This document shows, in pieces, positions 16,680 through 24,248 of a stretch of 32,203 nucleotides of DNA; position 1 is the first letter of the stretch; each line of letters begins with the position of its first letter. Source of the DNA: Phycisphaerales bacterium (GTDB lineage Bacteria > Planctomycetota > Phycisphaerae > Phycisphaerales > UBA1924); the NCBI GenBank assembly GCA_029260535.1, contig JAJDDA010000042.1, positions 1-32,203 on the forward strand. The letters are read 5' to 3'. The translations under genes were made by a program, and so were the position numbers. Under the pieces are notes generated by a model, which saw nothing but the letters and a program-made list of their open reading frames with translations, did not search any database and had not been told where the DNA came from.

Positions 16680-19600
16680 TCAGTGCGCCTCACCTGGGAT
16701 CTCGGACGCCGGCAGGTCTTCTCGTTTTTGCAGGACCTGATCGAGGCCGCCGATCGAGCGGACATGCAGATCTCGTTGCGGGAATGCGATTTCTACGCCA
16801 GACTTGCGGAATGCTTTGATGATCGCAACGTGCAGTCCGTGGCGGATTGTCTGGTAATGATCGATGTGCGGGATGAAGATGCGCAGCTCGAAATCCAGCG
16901 TGCTGTCGCCGAAGTTCTTGAAGAGGACCATCGGCTTCGGATCATCGAGTACGATCTGGTCTTTGACAGCAACTTTCAGCAGCAATCGCTCAACAAGATC
17001 AACATCGGATTCGTAACTCACGCCGACGGGGATGATGACGCGCAGCACCGGGTCAGAGAGCGACCAGTTGACGACCTCTCCGGTGATGAATGACTTGTTG
17101 GGGATCACCAGCTCTTTCCGGTCCCAGTCCGCGATGGTCGTCGCCCGCATCCGGATCCGCGTCACGGTCCCGGTGATGGAGCCGACGGTGACCGTGTCAC
17201 CCAGGCGGATGGGGCGTTCGACGAGGATGATCAACCCTGAGATGAAGTTGGCAAATATTTCCTGAAGACCAAAGGCCAAACCGAACGTCAGGGCGGCGGC
17301 CAGCCACTGCACCTTGCCCCACGAGACCCCAATGGCATTGAAGGCGATCACGACACCGATGATCGTGATGCAATAGCGGAGGATTGTGCTCAACGCATAC
17401 CGGCTCCCGGAATCGAGCGGAAGACGCTGCAGCACAACAATCTCGACGAGGCCGGGGATGTTTCGGAACGCGATCCACGTCACGATCAGCACGATGAACG
17501 CAAAGCCGATATCGGCAATCGTGATGGACTGATGCGAGGCTGGATTCTGTGATTTGTCGCTCTGGGCGCTGGGCAGCGAAGCCGCCGGCGTCATCGGGAG
17601 CGCTGCGCCGCCGTTTGAGTTCTCCGGTTCACTGATCGCCTTCTGATCGCCGGTTGAGTTAAAACTGCTTTCTGTATTGACTGTCGCATCGATCACCTGG
17701 ATGGAAGGCCACACCTGCACACGATCGAGCATCCGCAGCGCGGGGAGCGCCTGGGCCCAGATGATGTAGAGGCCGACCACGACCGTCGCGGTGATCGCAG
17801 CGCGGAAGAGCTGTCGTGTCTGGCTGCTCAGCGCTGGGAGATCCACTTTTTCCTCGTCAAGCACCGGGACCGTGTCCTTCACCGATTCACCCGCGTCGCG
17901 CTTTGCTTCGGCGTCTGCGGCCGCTAGCTCGCGCCGGCGCTTGGCATCGTCGACCGCCACGCGTCGTCTGGCGACAAGGAGCCATCGCAACAGCACACCG
18001 TGCACAAGCACGAGCGTCAGGGCGAGAACGAGTGACTCTTCGAGACGCGCTTCGAGTTGCAACGCGGTGTAATGGAACCCAAGCCAACTCAGCACCGCGA
18101 ACACGAGGGGCGCTAAGACGAGAATCGGGCGCCAGAGACCCCGAAGCCGATACACCCACCCGCCCTTGTTCTCTTCCAGGTACTTCCGGAGCACCGGGCC
18201 GGTTGGACGCAAGACACGGAGCAGAAATACCGACAGCGCGAGGAGCCCGACGGTAAAGAGCACCCGGCCGAGTGAAGCGTTCGCGGCTTCATCGCCGCCT
18301 TGGTCCAGGGCGGTCACCAGCAGCGCGACAGGGACCACGACCGGGGTGAACCAGCGGAGATGGCGCCGGATCGGACGGATGGTGGTCTTTGGCCACCGGA
18401 AATGTGCCTCGGCTAAACCACTCGGCCGCAGCATCTGGCGCAGAAAGAGGAGTGTGAACAGGAAGACCGCTGCAGTCCGCATCCCGGCGCCGACCGAGAT
18501 CGCGACAACAACCTGGTCATCCGCGTTTTCGAGAATCCATCCGGCAGCATAGATCGCGAGCGGGATCGGGGCGGTCAGTGCAATGGTCAGGAACAGCGCA
18601 ACCAGCGTGTGGACAAACGCATCGGTGTGGTAGCGGGTGACCAGATCACCGATTGCATGGAGCCGTTTTCGGCAATGGAAACCTGCCACCCACAACCCCG
18701 ATAGCAGCATCGCGCCAATGAGGACCCAGACCCATCGCGCCGAAACGTAGGTCAGGATCGCAGACTTTGCACGGCCCCAACTCGGCGGATCAAACAACCA
18801 CGCGGAGGCATCGCGCAAGTCATCCATCCGTGGCCATCGATCACCGGCAATGCTTCGCACCCAAAGGATGCGTTCTTCGATGAATGCTCGGTATGACTCG
18901 GTCGCGTCGAGTGAATCACGCAAAGCGATATTCAGTTCAATCAGCCTGTTGAAATAGGTCGTTGCGTCTGCGATGAGTTGATCGAGCAGATCGCGCCGTG
19001 CCGTCGCGAGTTCGCGGGCGGCTTGCTCAAACTCCGGCTGCCCGTTCTCCGCGCCGGTCGCGATGATTCGGTTGAGCAGTTCCTGCGCGACGCGGTCGAT
19101 ATCTCCCGCGCCGAGGCGTTCTTCTTGAAGCTCGATGAGCGCATACTCGGCGTCTTCGAGCTCGTGCTGGGTTGATCGAACCCTGCTCCTCAGGCTCGCC
19201 TCGTCAGGAAGCATCTCGTATTCACGGCGAAGCAATAAGCCGGTCGCGCGGTTGAGCCCCGACACGTCCAGACGGCGCTGGATGGATGCGAACTTGATGC
19301 GCAAAGACGCGAGTTGGGATTGGGCCTCGGTGGCTTCGCGCGAGATAGTGTCGATCCTCCCTGCGACACTCTGATCGCCGGTACGAGCTTGCGCTTTCAG
19401 CGCGGTCTCGTCGGCGAAGCCCTTAAGCACGGGGTGCTGCCTCGCTGCCTCGCGGCGGAGCCGCTGGGCATCCCGAGTTGCCTGCTCAGCATCCGTCTGC
19501 CGCTGCCTGGTGACGATCGCCTGCCATGCCGTGACAAGTTTCTCCGTGTCCGTAGCGCGCCGTTGTGCACGATCACGACGCGCCGGCAGCAGGTCCCGGC

Positions 19601-20261
19601 GGGCGTCATAACTCCCGGCCTCAGCTTCGAGCGATTCGATCTCACGGACGAGAGCCAATCGCACAGCACGCTGCAATGTTCGCCGGGCGCCGGTGAGAAT
19701 CCCGGCCTCGGACTCGCGAGGCTGGACAGTTGCGGGATCATCCGCGTCTGCCAGCTGTTGGCGAACCCGAGCGGTCTGCTCGGTGATCGCGACTCGTCGC
19801 TCGTTGCGTCGTGTGGACTCCGACTGGAGTTCGGAAGCGTTCTGGCGTCCTGCCTGAAGGTCGGCCTCGGCCAGTGACAGCGATTGATCAAGCTGCTGGA
19901 GCGTGGCCCCTTCAGGTGGGGTCAGCGATGGCTCCGCGGGTGGGCTCGCAAGTTCCGCACGGATGGCCTCGAGCAGCATTGGCGCCTCATCGGCCAGGCG
20001 TCTGAACTCCACGGTCTGATCCGCGAAGCGCTGAGCGCGCTGGATCTGTTCGATCGTGCTTCGGTAAAGATCGGTAGCCGCGGATCTCGTCGAATCATCG
20101 ATCCCCGGTGTGGATTCCAGATCGGCGATCCGCGCTTCCACTGATGCGACCGATAGGTCGTCCGCCATGCCGGCGGCGCCGGGCAAGACCTGCGCTGTGG
20201 CCCATGAGCACCAGAGCGCAGCCAAGGTCAGGAGCCAGAGGATTTGGACAGGTTTCGCCAT
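16680..20261 (-). CDS. Large MscK/MscM-like mechanosensitive ion channel
   Basis: The product has 1193 residues, close to E. coli MscK (1120) and MscM (1107). A signal peptide (about 1-23, ATA-Q) leads to a coiled-coil-rich periplasmic domain (about 30-490) full of heptad-like Glu/Arg/Leu stretches. Many membrane helices follow from about residue 505, and the MscS core is at the C-terminus. The pore-lining helix lies in AALTFGLAFGLQEIFANFI (about 975-1000), followed by the beta domain (GDTVTVGSITGTVTRI, RMRATTI, VIPNKSFITGEVVNWS). Such channels open under membrane tension and release solutes on hypo-osmotic shock. The large linker around 770-860, between membrane segments, is charged and low in complexity. 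It is divergent from the kinase-like gene. TAGAAT lies exactly six bases before the ATG, with no ribosome-binding site. Confidence 0.93.
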   Translation of the reverse strand: MAKPVQILWLLTLAALWCSWATAQVLPGAAGMADDLSVASVEARIADLESTPGIDDSTRSAATDLYRSTIEQIQRAQRFADQTVEFRRLADEAPMLLEAIRAELASPPAEPSLTPPEGATLQQLDQSLSLAEADLQAGRQNASELQSESTRRNERRVAITEQTARVRQQLADADDPATVQPRESEAGILTGARRTLQRAVRLALVREIESLEAEAGSYDARRDLLPARRDRAQRRATDTEKLVTAWQAIVTRQRQTDAEQATRDAQRLRREAARQHPVLKGFADETALKAQARTGDQSVAGRIDTISREATEAQSQLASLRIKFASIQRRLDVSGLNRATGLLLRREYEMLPDEASLRSRVRSTQHELEDAEYALIELQEERLGAGDIDRVAQELLNRIIATGAENGQPEFEQAARELATARRDLLDQLIADATTYFNRLIELNIALRDSLDATESYRAFIEERILWVRSIAGDRWPRMDDLRDASAWLFDPPSWGRAKSAILTYVSARWVWVLIGAMLLSGLWVAGFHCRKRLHAIGDLVTRYHTDAFVHTLVALFLTIALTAPIPLAIYAAGWILENADDQVVVAISVGAGMRTAAVFLFTLLFLRQMLRPSGLAEAHFRWPKTTIRPIRRHLRWFTPVVVPVALLVTALDQGGDEAANASLGRVLFTVGLLALSVFLLRVLRPTGPVLRKYLEENKGGWVYRLRGLWRPILVLAPLVFAVLSWLGFHYTALQLEARLEESLVLALTLVLVHGVLLRWLLVARRRVAVDDAKRRRELAAADAEAKRDAGESVKDTVPVLDEEKVDLPALSSQTRQLFRAAITATVVVGLYIIWAQALPALRMLDRVQVWPSIQVIDATVNTESSFNSTGDQKAISEPENSNGGAALPMTPAASLPSAQSDKSQNPASHQSITIADIGFAFIVLIVTWIAFRNIPGLVEIVVLQRLPLDSGSRYALSTILRYCITIIGVVIAFNAIGVSWGKVQWLAAALTFGLAFGLQEIFANFISGLIILVERPIRLGDTVTVGSITGTVTRIRMRATTIADWDRKELVIPNKSFITGEVVNWSLSDPVLRVIIPVGVSYESDVDLVERLLLKVAVKDQIVLDDPKPMVLFKNFGDSTLDFELRIFIPHIDHYQTIRHGLHVAIIKAFRKSGVEIAFPQRDLHVRSIGGLDQVLQKREDLPASEIPGEAH

Positions 20262-20267
20262 AGGTTG

Positions 20268-20273
20268 ATTCTA
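20268..20273 (-). promoter_or_regulatory. -10 element giving a leaderless mscK-like transcript
   Basis: On the minus strand TAGAAT (20273-20268) is followed by six bases and then ATG at 20261, the same spacing and hexamer as at corA. The expected +1 coincides with the start codon. Confidence 0.42.
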
Positions 20274-20412
20274 GCCGTCCCGGATCGGTGGCTTGGGTCT
20301 CGGAACAAGCCGACGCCTCGGGTGACTGGCAGCCAGCGGTTCACCATAGAGACCGTGTACCTCGTGCGCATTATTCTCATGCTGGGTATGGACTCGACCC
20401 CTGCGTATTGGG

Positions 20413-21162
20413 ATGATAGTGGTTGGCATGCTCATGGTTCGCTCTCAACTCGGTGACTCGCTCGACCTCCAGCCCGGACGGGTGATCGGGGGGAAGTATG
20501 TCACGCGCGAGCTGCTGGGTCGGGGCTGGGAGGGCGAGGTGTACCGGGTGGATGAGATGCGGACGGGGATCCCCCGGGCCGCGAAACTCTTTTTTCCGCA
20601 CCGAAACGGGCGCGACCGGGTGGTCCGGGCATACGCGACCAAACTGAACCGGCTCCGTGATTGTTCGATTGTGGTGCAGTACCACCATTGCGAGACGATC
20701 ACAATCCGTCGGACGCCGGTGACCTGCCTGATCAGCGAGTTTGTCGAGGGGCAACTCCTGTCGGATTACGTCAACGGCAGGCGTGGTCAGCGGCTGCCCG
20801 CATTTGAGGCGATGCGGCTGCTGTACGATTTGGCGGTCGGCCTGGAGGCGATCCACACGCGCGGCGAATACCACGGGGATTACCACGAGGAGAACATATT
20901 CGTGCAGCCGCGGGGAGTGTTCTTCGACGTGAAGTTGATCGACTTCCATCACTGGGGCAGGGCCACCGCCGATGAGCGGAACGCCGACCTGCTCAACCTG
21001 ATCCGGGTCTTCTACAACACGATCGGCGGGCGGGAGCGCTACGCGGGCATGCCCCCGGAGGTGCGGGCGATCTGCCGGGGGCTTCGGCACGATCTGATCA
21101 AGCGGGCGTTCCCGACGGTCGGCCGGCTGCGTCAGCACCTGGAGACCTTCGAGTGGTCATGA
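20413..21162 (+). CDS. Protein-kinase-fold protein
   Basis: From ATG 20413 the product has 249 residues; ATGs at 20428 and 20434 are equally possible and none has a strong ribosome-binding site. The kinase core is short but recognisable. It has a glycine loop LLGRGWEGEVY (34-44), the ATP-anchoring lysine in AAKLFF (K58), a catalytic loop HGDYHEEN (154-161, Asp156 and Asn161), and DFH (177-179) in place of DFG. The C-lobe is reduced and lacks a clear APE motif, so it resembles atypical or aminoglycoside-kinase-like enzymes more than standard Ser/Thr kinases. No membrane segment is present. It precedes the RimB/RimK/M14 genes by 171 bases and diverges from the mechanosensitive channel. Substrate and activity are unknown; phosphotransfer is plausible because the key residues are kept. 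Confidence 0.72.
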   Translation: MIVVGMLMVRSQLGDSLDLQPGRVIGGKYVTRELLGRGWEGEVYRVDEMRTGIPRAAKLFFPHRNGRDRVVRAYATKLNRLRDCSIVVQYHHCETITIRRTPVTCLISEFVEGQLLSDYVNGRRGQRLPAFEAMRLLYDLAVGLEAIHTRGEYHGDYHEENIFVQPRGVFFDVKLIDFHHWGRATADERNADLLNLIRVFYNTIGGRERYAGMPPEVRAICRGLRHDLIKRAFPTVGRLRQHLETFEWS

Positions 21163-21294
21163 ATCTTGAGGGGCGGGCATGGAGACAGCGGGCGCCTAAG
21201 ATCGACGTTGGAGTAACGCGACGGGTCGAGCGAGTGACGGGGCGGTCTTTCCATCGCATGGTGATCGCGCGATGAGTTTCCTGACTGTGCATAC

Positions 21295-21321
21295 TACCCC
21301 CCGCGATTCGCAAGCGGGGTA
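21295..21321 (+). promoter_or_regulatory. Hairpin upstream of the RimB-like gene
   Basis: TACCCC (21295-21300) pairs with GGGGTA (21316-21321), with further GC pairing inside. It lies 12 bases before the ATG and has no T-run, so it is not an intrinsic terminator. It could modulate translation; this is not certain. Confidence 0.25.
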
Positions 21322-21333
21322 CTGAAGATTCGC

Positions 21334-21804
21334 ATGAACATGAACAAACTCACGACGGCTGGCTGGAAAGAGCGCGTGGCGCTGCCCGAATGGGGCATCA
21401 CGCGGATGGCCGCCAAGCTGGACACCGGTGCGAACGTCAGCGCGATCCACGTGGATACGGTCGAGGAGTTGCCCGATGGCCGGGTGCGTTTTGACGTTGC
21501 GCTGAACAGGGATGCGAGCCGATCACGGGTGATCGAAGCCGATGTGGTCCGGATCGCACGGATCAAGCCGAGCCACGGCGTTGTGCAGGAGCGGCACATC
21601 GTCCGGACGATCGCGGTGATCGGAGATCGTTCTATGGAGGTTGAGTTCAGTCTGGTCTGCCGCAAGCGGATGCTCCGCCGGATCCTGCTCGGGCGGCTGG
21701 CGCTGGCCGGAGAGTTCCTGGTCGACCCGTCTCGGGCCTACCTGCTCGGCGAACCGGAGAAACAAATGCGTCAAATCACGACGCAGAAAAAGGACGAGTC
21801 ATGA
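21334..21804 (+). CDS. RimB-like retropepsin-fold protease (ATP-dependent zinc protease family)
   Basis: The product has 156 residues and is the typical small member of the family annotated as ATP-dependent zinc protease (PF05618), to which RimB belongs. The aspartic-protease-like signature LDTGANVSAIH has DTGA at 30-33. The C-terminal part, with RILLGRLALAGEFLVDPSRAYL, is the second conserved block, where LGR precedes the hydrophobic core strand. RimB in Pseudomonas is reported to remove glutamates added by RimK. Its stop codon overlaps the ATG of the RimK-like gene (ATGA, 21801-21804), so the two are co-translated and likely act on the same substrate. A second ATG at 21340 is possible. Confidence 0.9.
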   Translation: MNMNKLTTAGWKERVALPEWGITRMAAKLDTGANVSAIHVDTVEELPDGRVRFDVALNRDASRSRVIEADVVRIARIKPSHGVVQERHIVRTIAVIGDRSMEVEFSLVCRKRMLRRILLGRLALAGEFLVDPSRAYLLGEPEKQMRQITTQKKDES

Positions 21805-22997
21805 AAATCGGAATCCTGTCCAGATCACCAAAGTGCTACAGCTCGAATCGGCTGCGCGAAGCGGCGGAGGCGAAGGGGCACGAGGTCAAGTTTCTTGACA
21901 CGCTGCGATTTTCCATCGAACTCATGGAGAACGAGCCGGAGTTGTATTACCGAGGGAAAGAGCTGGAGCAGTTCGACGCGGTGATCCCTCGGATCGGGAC
22001 TTCGGTGACGTACTTCGGGAGCGCCGTGCTTCGTCAGTTTGAGCAAATGGACACGTTCTGTGTTGCGTCTTCGCAAGGCGTGCTGAACTCACGCGACAAG
22101 CTGCGAGCGCTCCAGAGCCTGTCGCGACAGGAGATCGGCATCGCGGACACCGCGTTTGTAAGGGATCGGAAGGACATCCTTCCGGCGATCGAGCGGGTCG
22201 GCGGGGCGCCGGTTGTGATCAAGCTGCTTGAGGGCACGCAGGGTGTGGGTGTGATCCTTGCCGAGACCCAGAAAGTCGCTGAGGCGATCATCGAAACGCT
22301 GCACAGCGCCAAGCAGAATGTGCTCCTGCAGAAGTTTGTCGCCGAGAGCCGGGGCAAAGACATCCGCGCCTTCGTGGTCGGCAACCGCGTTGTTGCGGCG
22401 ATGCGCCGAACCGCACAGGGACAGGAGTTTCGTTCCAATGTGCACCGCGGAGGCAGCGCAGAGGAAGTCGAGCTGAGTCCGGAGTACCGGAAGACCGCGA
22501 TCCGCTCGGCGCACCTGCTTGGGCTCCGCGTCGCTGGCGTCGATATGCTCGAGGGCGCCGACGGCCCGAAGGTGATGGAGGTGAACTCGTCACCGGGGCT
22601 GGAAGGCATCGAGGGCGCGACGGGTGTGGATGTTGCCGGCTCGATCATCGAGTTGATCGAGGACCAGGTGATGTTCCCCGAGCTGGACATCCGCCAGCGG
22701 CTGAGTGTCGCAGTCGGGTACGGCGTTAGCGAGTTGTTCATCCCCGAGGACAGCGATATCGTGGGCAAAACCCTTGCCGAGAGCCAGCTGCGCGATCGCG
22801 ACATCATGGTGCTGAGCCTGGAGCGCGGCGACGAGGTGATCCCCAACCCGCACGGCGACCAGATGATCGAGTCCGAGGATCGGCTCCTGTGCTTCGGCAG
22901 TCAGAAAGAGATGCGGGATCTGATCCCGCCCCGAAAACCGGGCAAGCGGAAGCGCACGAGAAGGCCCATCGCGATGAGCACAGACGCCGATGGCTAA
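21801..22997 (+). CDS. rimK: RimK-like ATP-grasp glutamate ligase fused to a C-terminal RCK_C (TrkA-C) domain
   Basis: The product has 398 residues, about 100 more than E. coli RimK. Residues 1-290 are an ATP-grasp ligase: the MKIGILSRSPKCYSSNRL start, VLNSRDKLRALQ, VVIKLLEGTQGVGV (ATP-binding), DIRAFVVGNRVVAAMRR, and the metal-binding VMEVNSSPGLEGIE (about 258-271) are RimK features. RimK adds glutamates to the C-terminus of ribosomal protein S6. Residues about 302-376 form a second domain (GVSELFIPEDSDIVGKTLAE, LRDRDIMVLSLERGD, DRLLCFGS) that matches RCK_C, the ligand-binding domain of TrkA/KtrA potassium regulators. The tail 377-390 is strongly basic (KPGKRKRTRRP). It overlaps the preceding gene by 4 bases and the following gene by 8. 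Regulation by a small ligand is inferred from the RCK_C domain. Confidence 0.9.
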   Translation: MKIGILSRSPKCYSSNRLREAAEAKGHEVKFLDTLRFSIELMENEPELYYRGKELEQFDAVIPRIGTSVTYFGSAVLRQFEQMDTFCVASSQGVLNSRDKLRALQSLSRQEIGIADTAFVRDRKDILPAIERVGGAPVVIKLLEGTQGVGVILAETQKVAEAIIETLHSAKQNVLLQKFVAESRGKDIRAFVVGNRVVAAMRRTAQGQEFRSNVHRGGSAEEVELSPEYRKTAIRSAHLLGLRVAGVDMLEGADGPKVMEVNSSPGLEGIEGATGVDVAGSIIELIEDQVMFPELDIRQRLSVAVGYGVSELFIPEDSDIVGKTLAESQLRDRDIMVLSLERGDEVIPNPHGDQMIESEDRLLCFGSQKEMRDLIPPRKPGKRKRTRRPIAMSTDADG

Positions 22998-24087
22998 GAA
23001 GAAAAAATCCGGGGTTATAAAAACATTTACATTCGGCGGCGAACGGATCAAGCCCGGCGAGCGACGCGACGTGAACGTGCTCGTCTCACAGCGCTCCAGC
23101 GGGGCGCCGGTCTATGCGCCAGCGCATGTGTGGCGAGCCGAGGCGCCGGGGCCTACGCTGCTGGTGACCGGGACGGTGCACGGCGACGAGATCAACGGCG
23201 CGGGCGTCGTGCGCCGGTTGATCGACACCCCGACACTGTCGCTTGAATCGGGGACGCTGGTTCTCGTTCCCGTGGTCAACGTGCTGGGATTCGAACGCAA
23301 CAGCCGGTACATGCCCGACCGACGCGATCTGAATCGGGCATTCCCGGGGGCCAGCGAAGGGTCATTGACGGCGAGGTACGCGCACGCGGTGTTCAAAGAG
23401 ATGGTGCTCCGGTGCGATTGCTGCATCGATCTGCACAGCGCGGCGTCTCAGCGGACGAACTATCCGAACATCCGTGTTGATCTGCAGAATGAAGAGGCGG
23501 CAAAACTTGCCGAGGCATTCGGGTGTGAACTGATAATCAATGGGAAGGGGCCTGAGGGCTCGTTCCGGCAGGCGGCGTGCGCGGCGGGTGTTCCGACGAT
23601 CATCCTGGAGGCGGGTGAAGTATCCAAAATCGAGCCATCGGTTGAAGAAACAGGCGCCCGGGGAGTACGCAATGCGCTGATTCATCTGGGCATGGCGTCG
23701 GGGGAGCCAGAGGCGCCGCCTTATCAAGTGATAATCAACAAATCCAAATGGGTGCGCGCTGCCAATGGGGGCGTGCTCCGGTTCCACGCTGGGCCTGGCG
23801 ATGTGGTGGATCAGGGACAGCCCCTTGCGACGAACACGGACCTGCTCGGACGCCCATTGAGTGTGATCGAGAGCCCCGAGGCTGGTGTGCTGCTCGGGAT
23901 CACGACGCAGCCGGCGGTGGCCCCGGGCAGCCCGGTTGCGCACCTCGCGATCCCAGACGATGGGGTTGATTCGATCCGGAAGGCACTCAAGAAAGCGGAG
24001 ACGCCGGACGGGGACGCCCACCACGAGATGGTGAAGGATCATTTGTCGACAAGCGTGGTTGTCGAGTCAATCGACGAGCGGGACTGA
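22990..24087 (+). CDS. M14-family succinylglutamate desuccinylase/aspartoacylase-like zinc hydrolase
   Basis: The product has 365 residues. The zinc site is clear: HGDE (H64, E67) and DLHS (H149). The substrate arginine/asparagine block DLNRAFPG lies at 113-120, and a glutamate-containing ILEAGE stretch at 205-210 is a candidate for the catalytic base region. A C-terminal beta-barrel-like domain (from about 250) carries an RAANGGVLRFHAGPGDVV segment typical of AstE/aspartoacylase-like proteins. Such enzymes cleave amide bonds to glutamate or aspartate. The start overlaps the RimK-like gene by 8 bases; no good ribosome-binding site is seen, so translation is probably coupled. In this operon a role in removing glutamate tails is an inference. 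The N-terminus is lysine-rich (AKKKKS). Confidence 0.9.
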   Translation: MAKKKKSGVIKTFTFGGERIKPGERRDVNVLVSQRSSGAPVYAPAHVWRAEAPGPTLLVTGTVHGDEINGAGVVRRLIDTPTLSLESGTLVLVPVVNVLGFERNSRYMPDRRDLNRAFPGASEGSLTARYAHAVFKEMVLRCDCCIDLHSAASQRTNYPNIRVDLQNEEAAKLAEAFGCELIINGKGPEGSFRQAACAAGVPTIILEAGEVSKIEPSVEETGARGVRNALIHLGMASGEPEAPPYQVIINKSKWVRAANGGVLRFHAGPGDVVDQGQPLATNTDLLGRPLSVIESPEAGVLLGITTQPAVAPGSPVAHLAIPDDGVDSIRKALKKAETPDGDAHHEMVKDHLSTSVVVESIDERD

Positions 24088-24109
24088 CCAGGTATCCACG
24101 CATCTTGAT

Positions 24110-24192
24110 TAGTCGCATGCTGAGTGAAAAGGGCTTGGTCACGTCGAGGCTTGAATCATCGCTAGGATTTCTGTTCGAATCGCCTCATCCGT
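24110..24192 (+). pseudogene. Decayed tRNA-Gly pseudogene
   Basis: This stretch aligns with the intact tRNA-Gly at 14158. GCTGAGTG..AA.GGGC matches the D arm, GTCACGT the 5' anticodon stem, TGAAT its 3' side, and GTTCGAATCGCCTCA is identical to the T loop and 3' acceptor side. The T stem no longer pairs, the anticodon loop is altered, and there are small insertions (83 nt instead of 72), so it cannot fold as a tRNA. The downstream TTTGATGAAGACGGCCC and terminator are also shared with the intact copy. Confidence 0.75.
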
Positions 24193-24201
24193 TTGATGAA
24201 G

Positions 24202-24225
24202 ACGGCCCATAATGGGGCCGTTTTT
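24202..24225 (+). terminator. Intrinsic terminator (paralog of the tRNA-Gly terminator)
   Basis: The stem ACGGCCC/GGGCCGT encloses an ATAATG loop, with a five-T run at 24221-24225. The stem is identical to that at 14239-14260 and only the loop differs. It probably now ends the rimB-rimK-M14 transcript, whose last stop is about 115 bases upstream. Confidence 0.85.
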
Positions 24226-24248
24226 CATTGGGTCTCTGCCACCGCCGC

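Noticed and set aside
24110-24192. Functional 83-nt tRNA with a long variable arm (Leu/Ser type)
   Set aside because: The T stem has only one or two possible pairs, and the acceptor halves do not pair, so no cloverleaf can form.
14209-24232. Direct repeat of the tRNA-Gly 3' end and terminator as attL/attR of an integrated island
   Set aside because: Homology at 24110-24192 extends through the D arm and anticodon stem, so the second copy is a whole decayed tRNA gene and not a short att repeat. No integrase or other recombinase is encoded between the copies.
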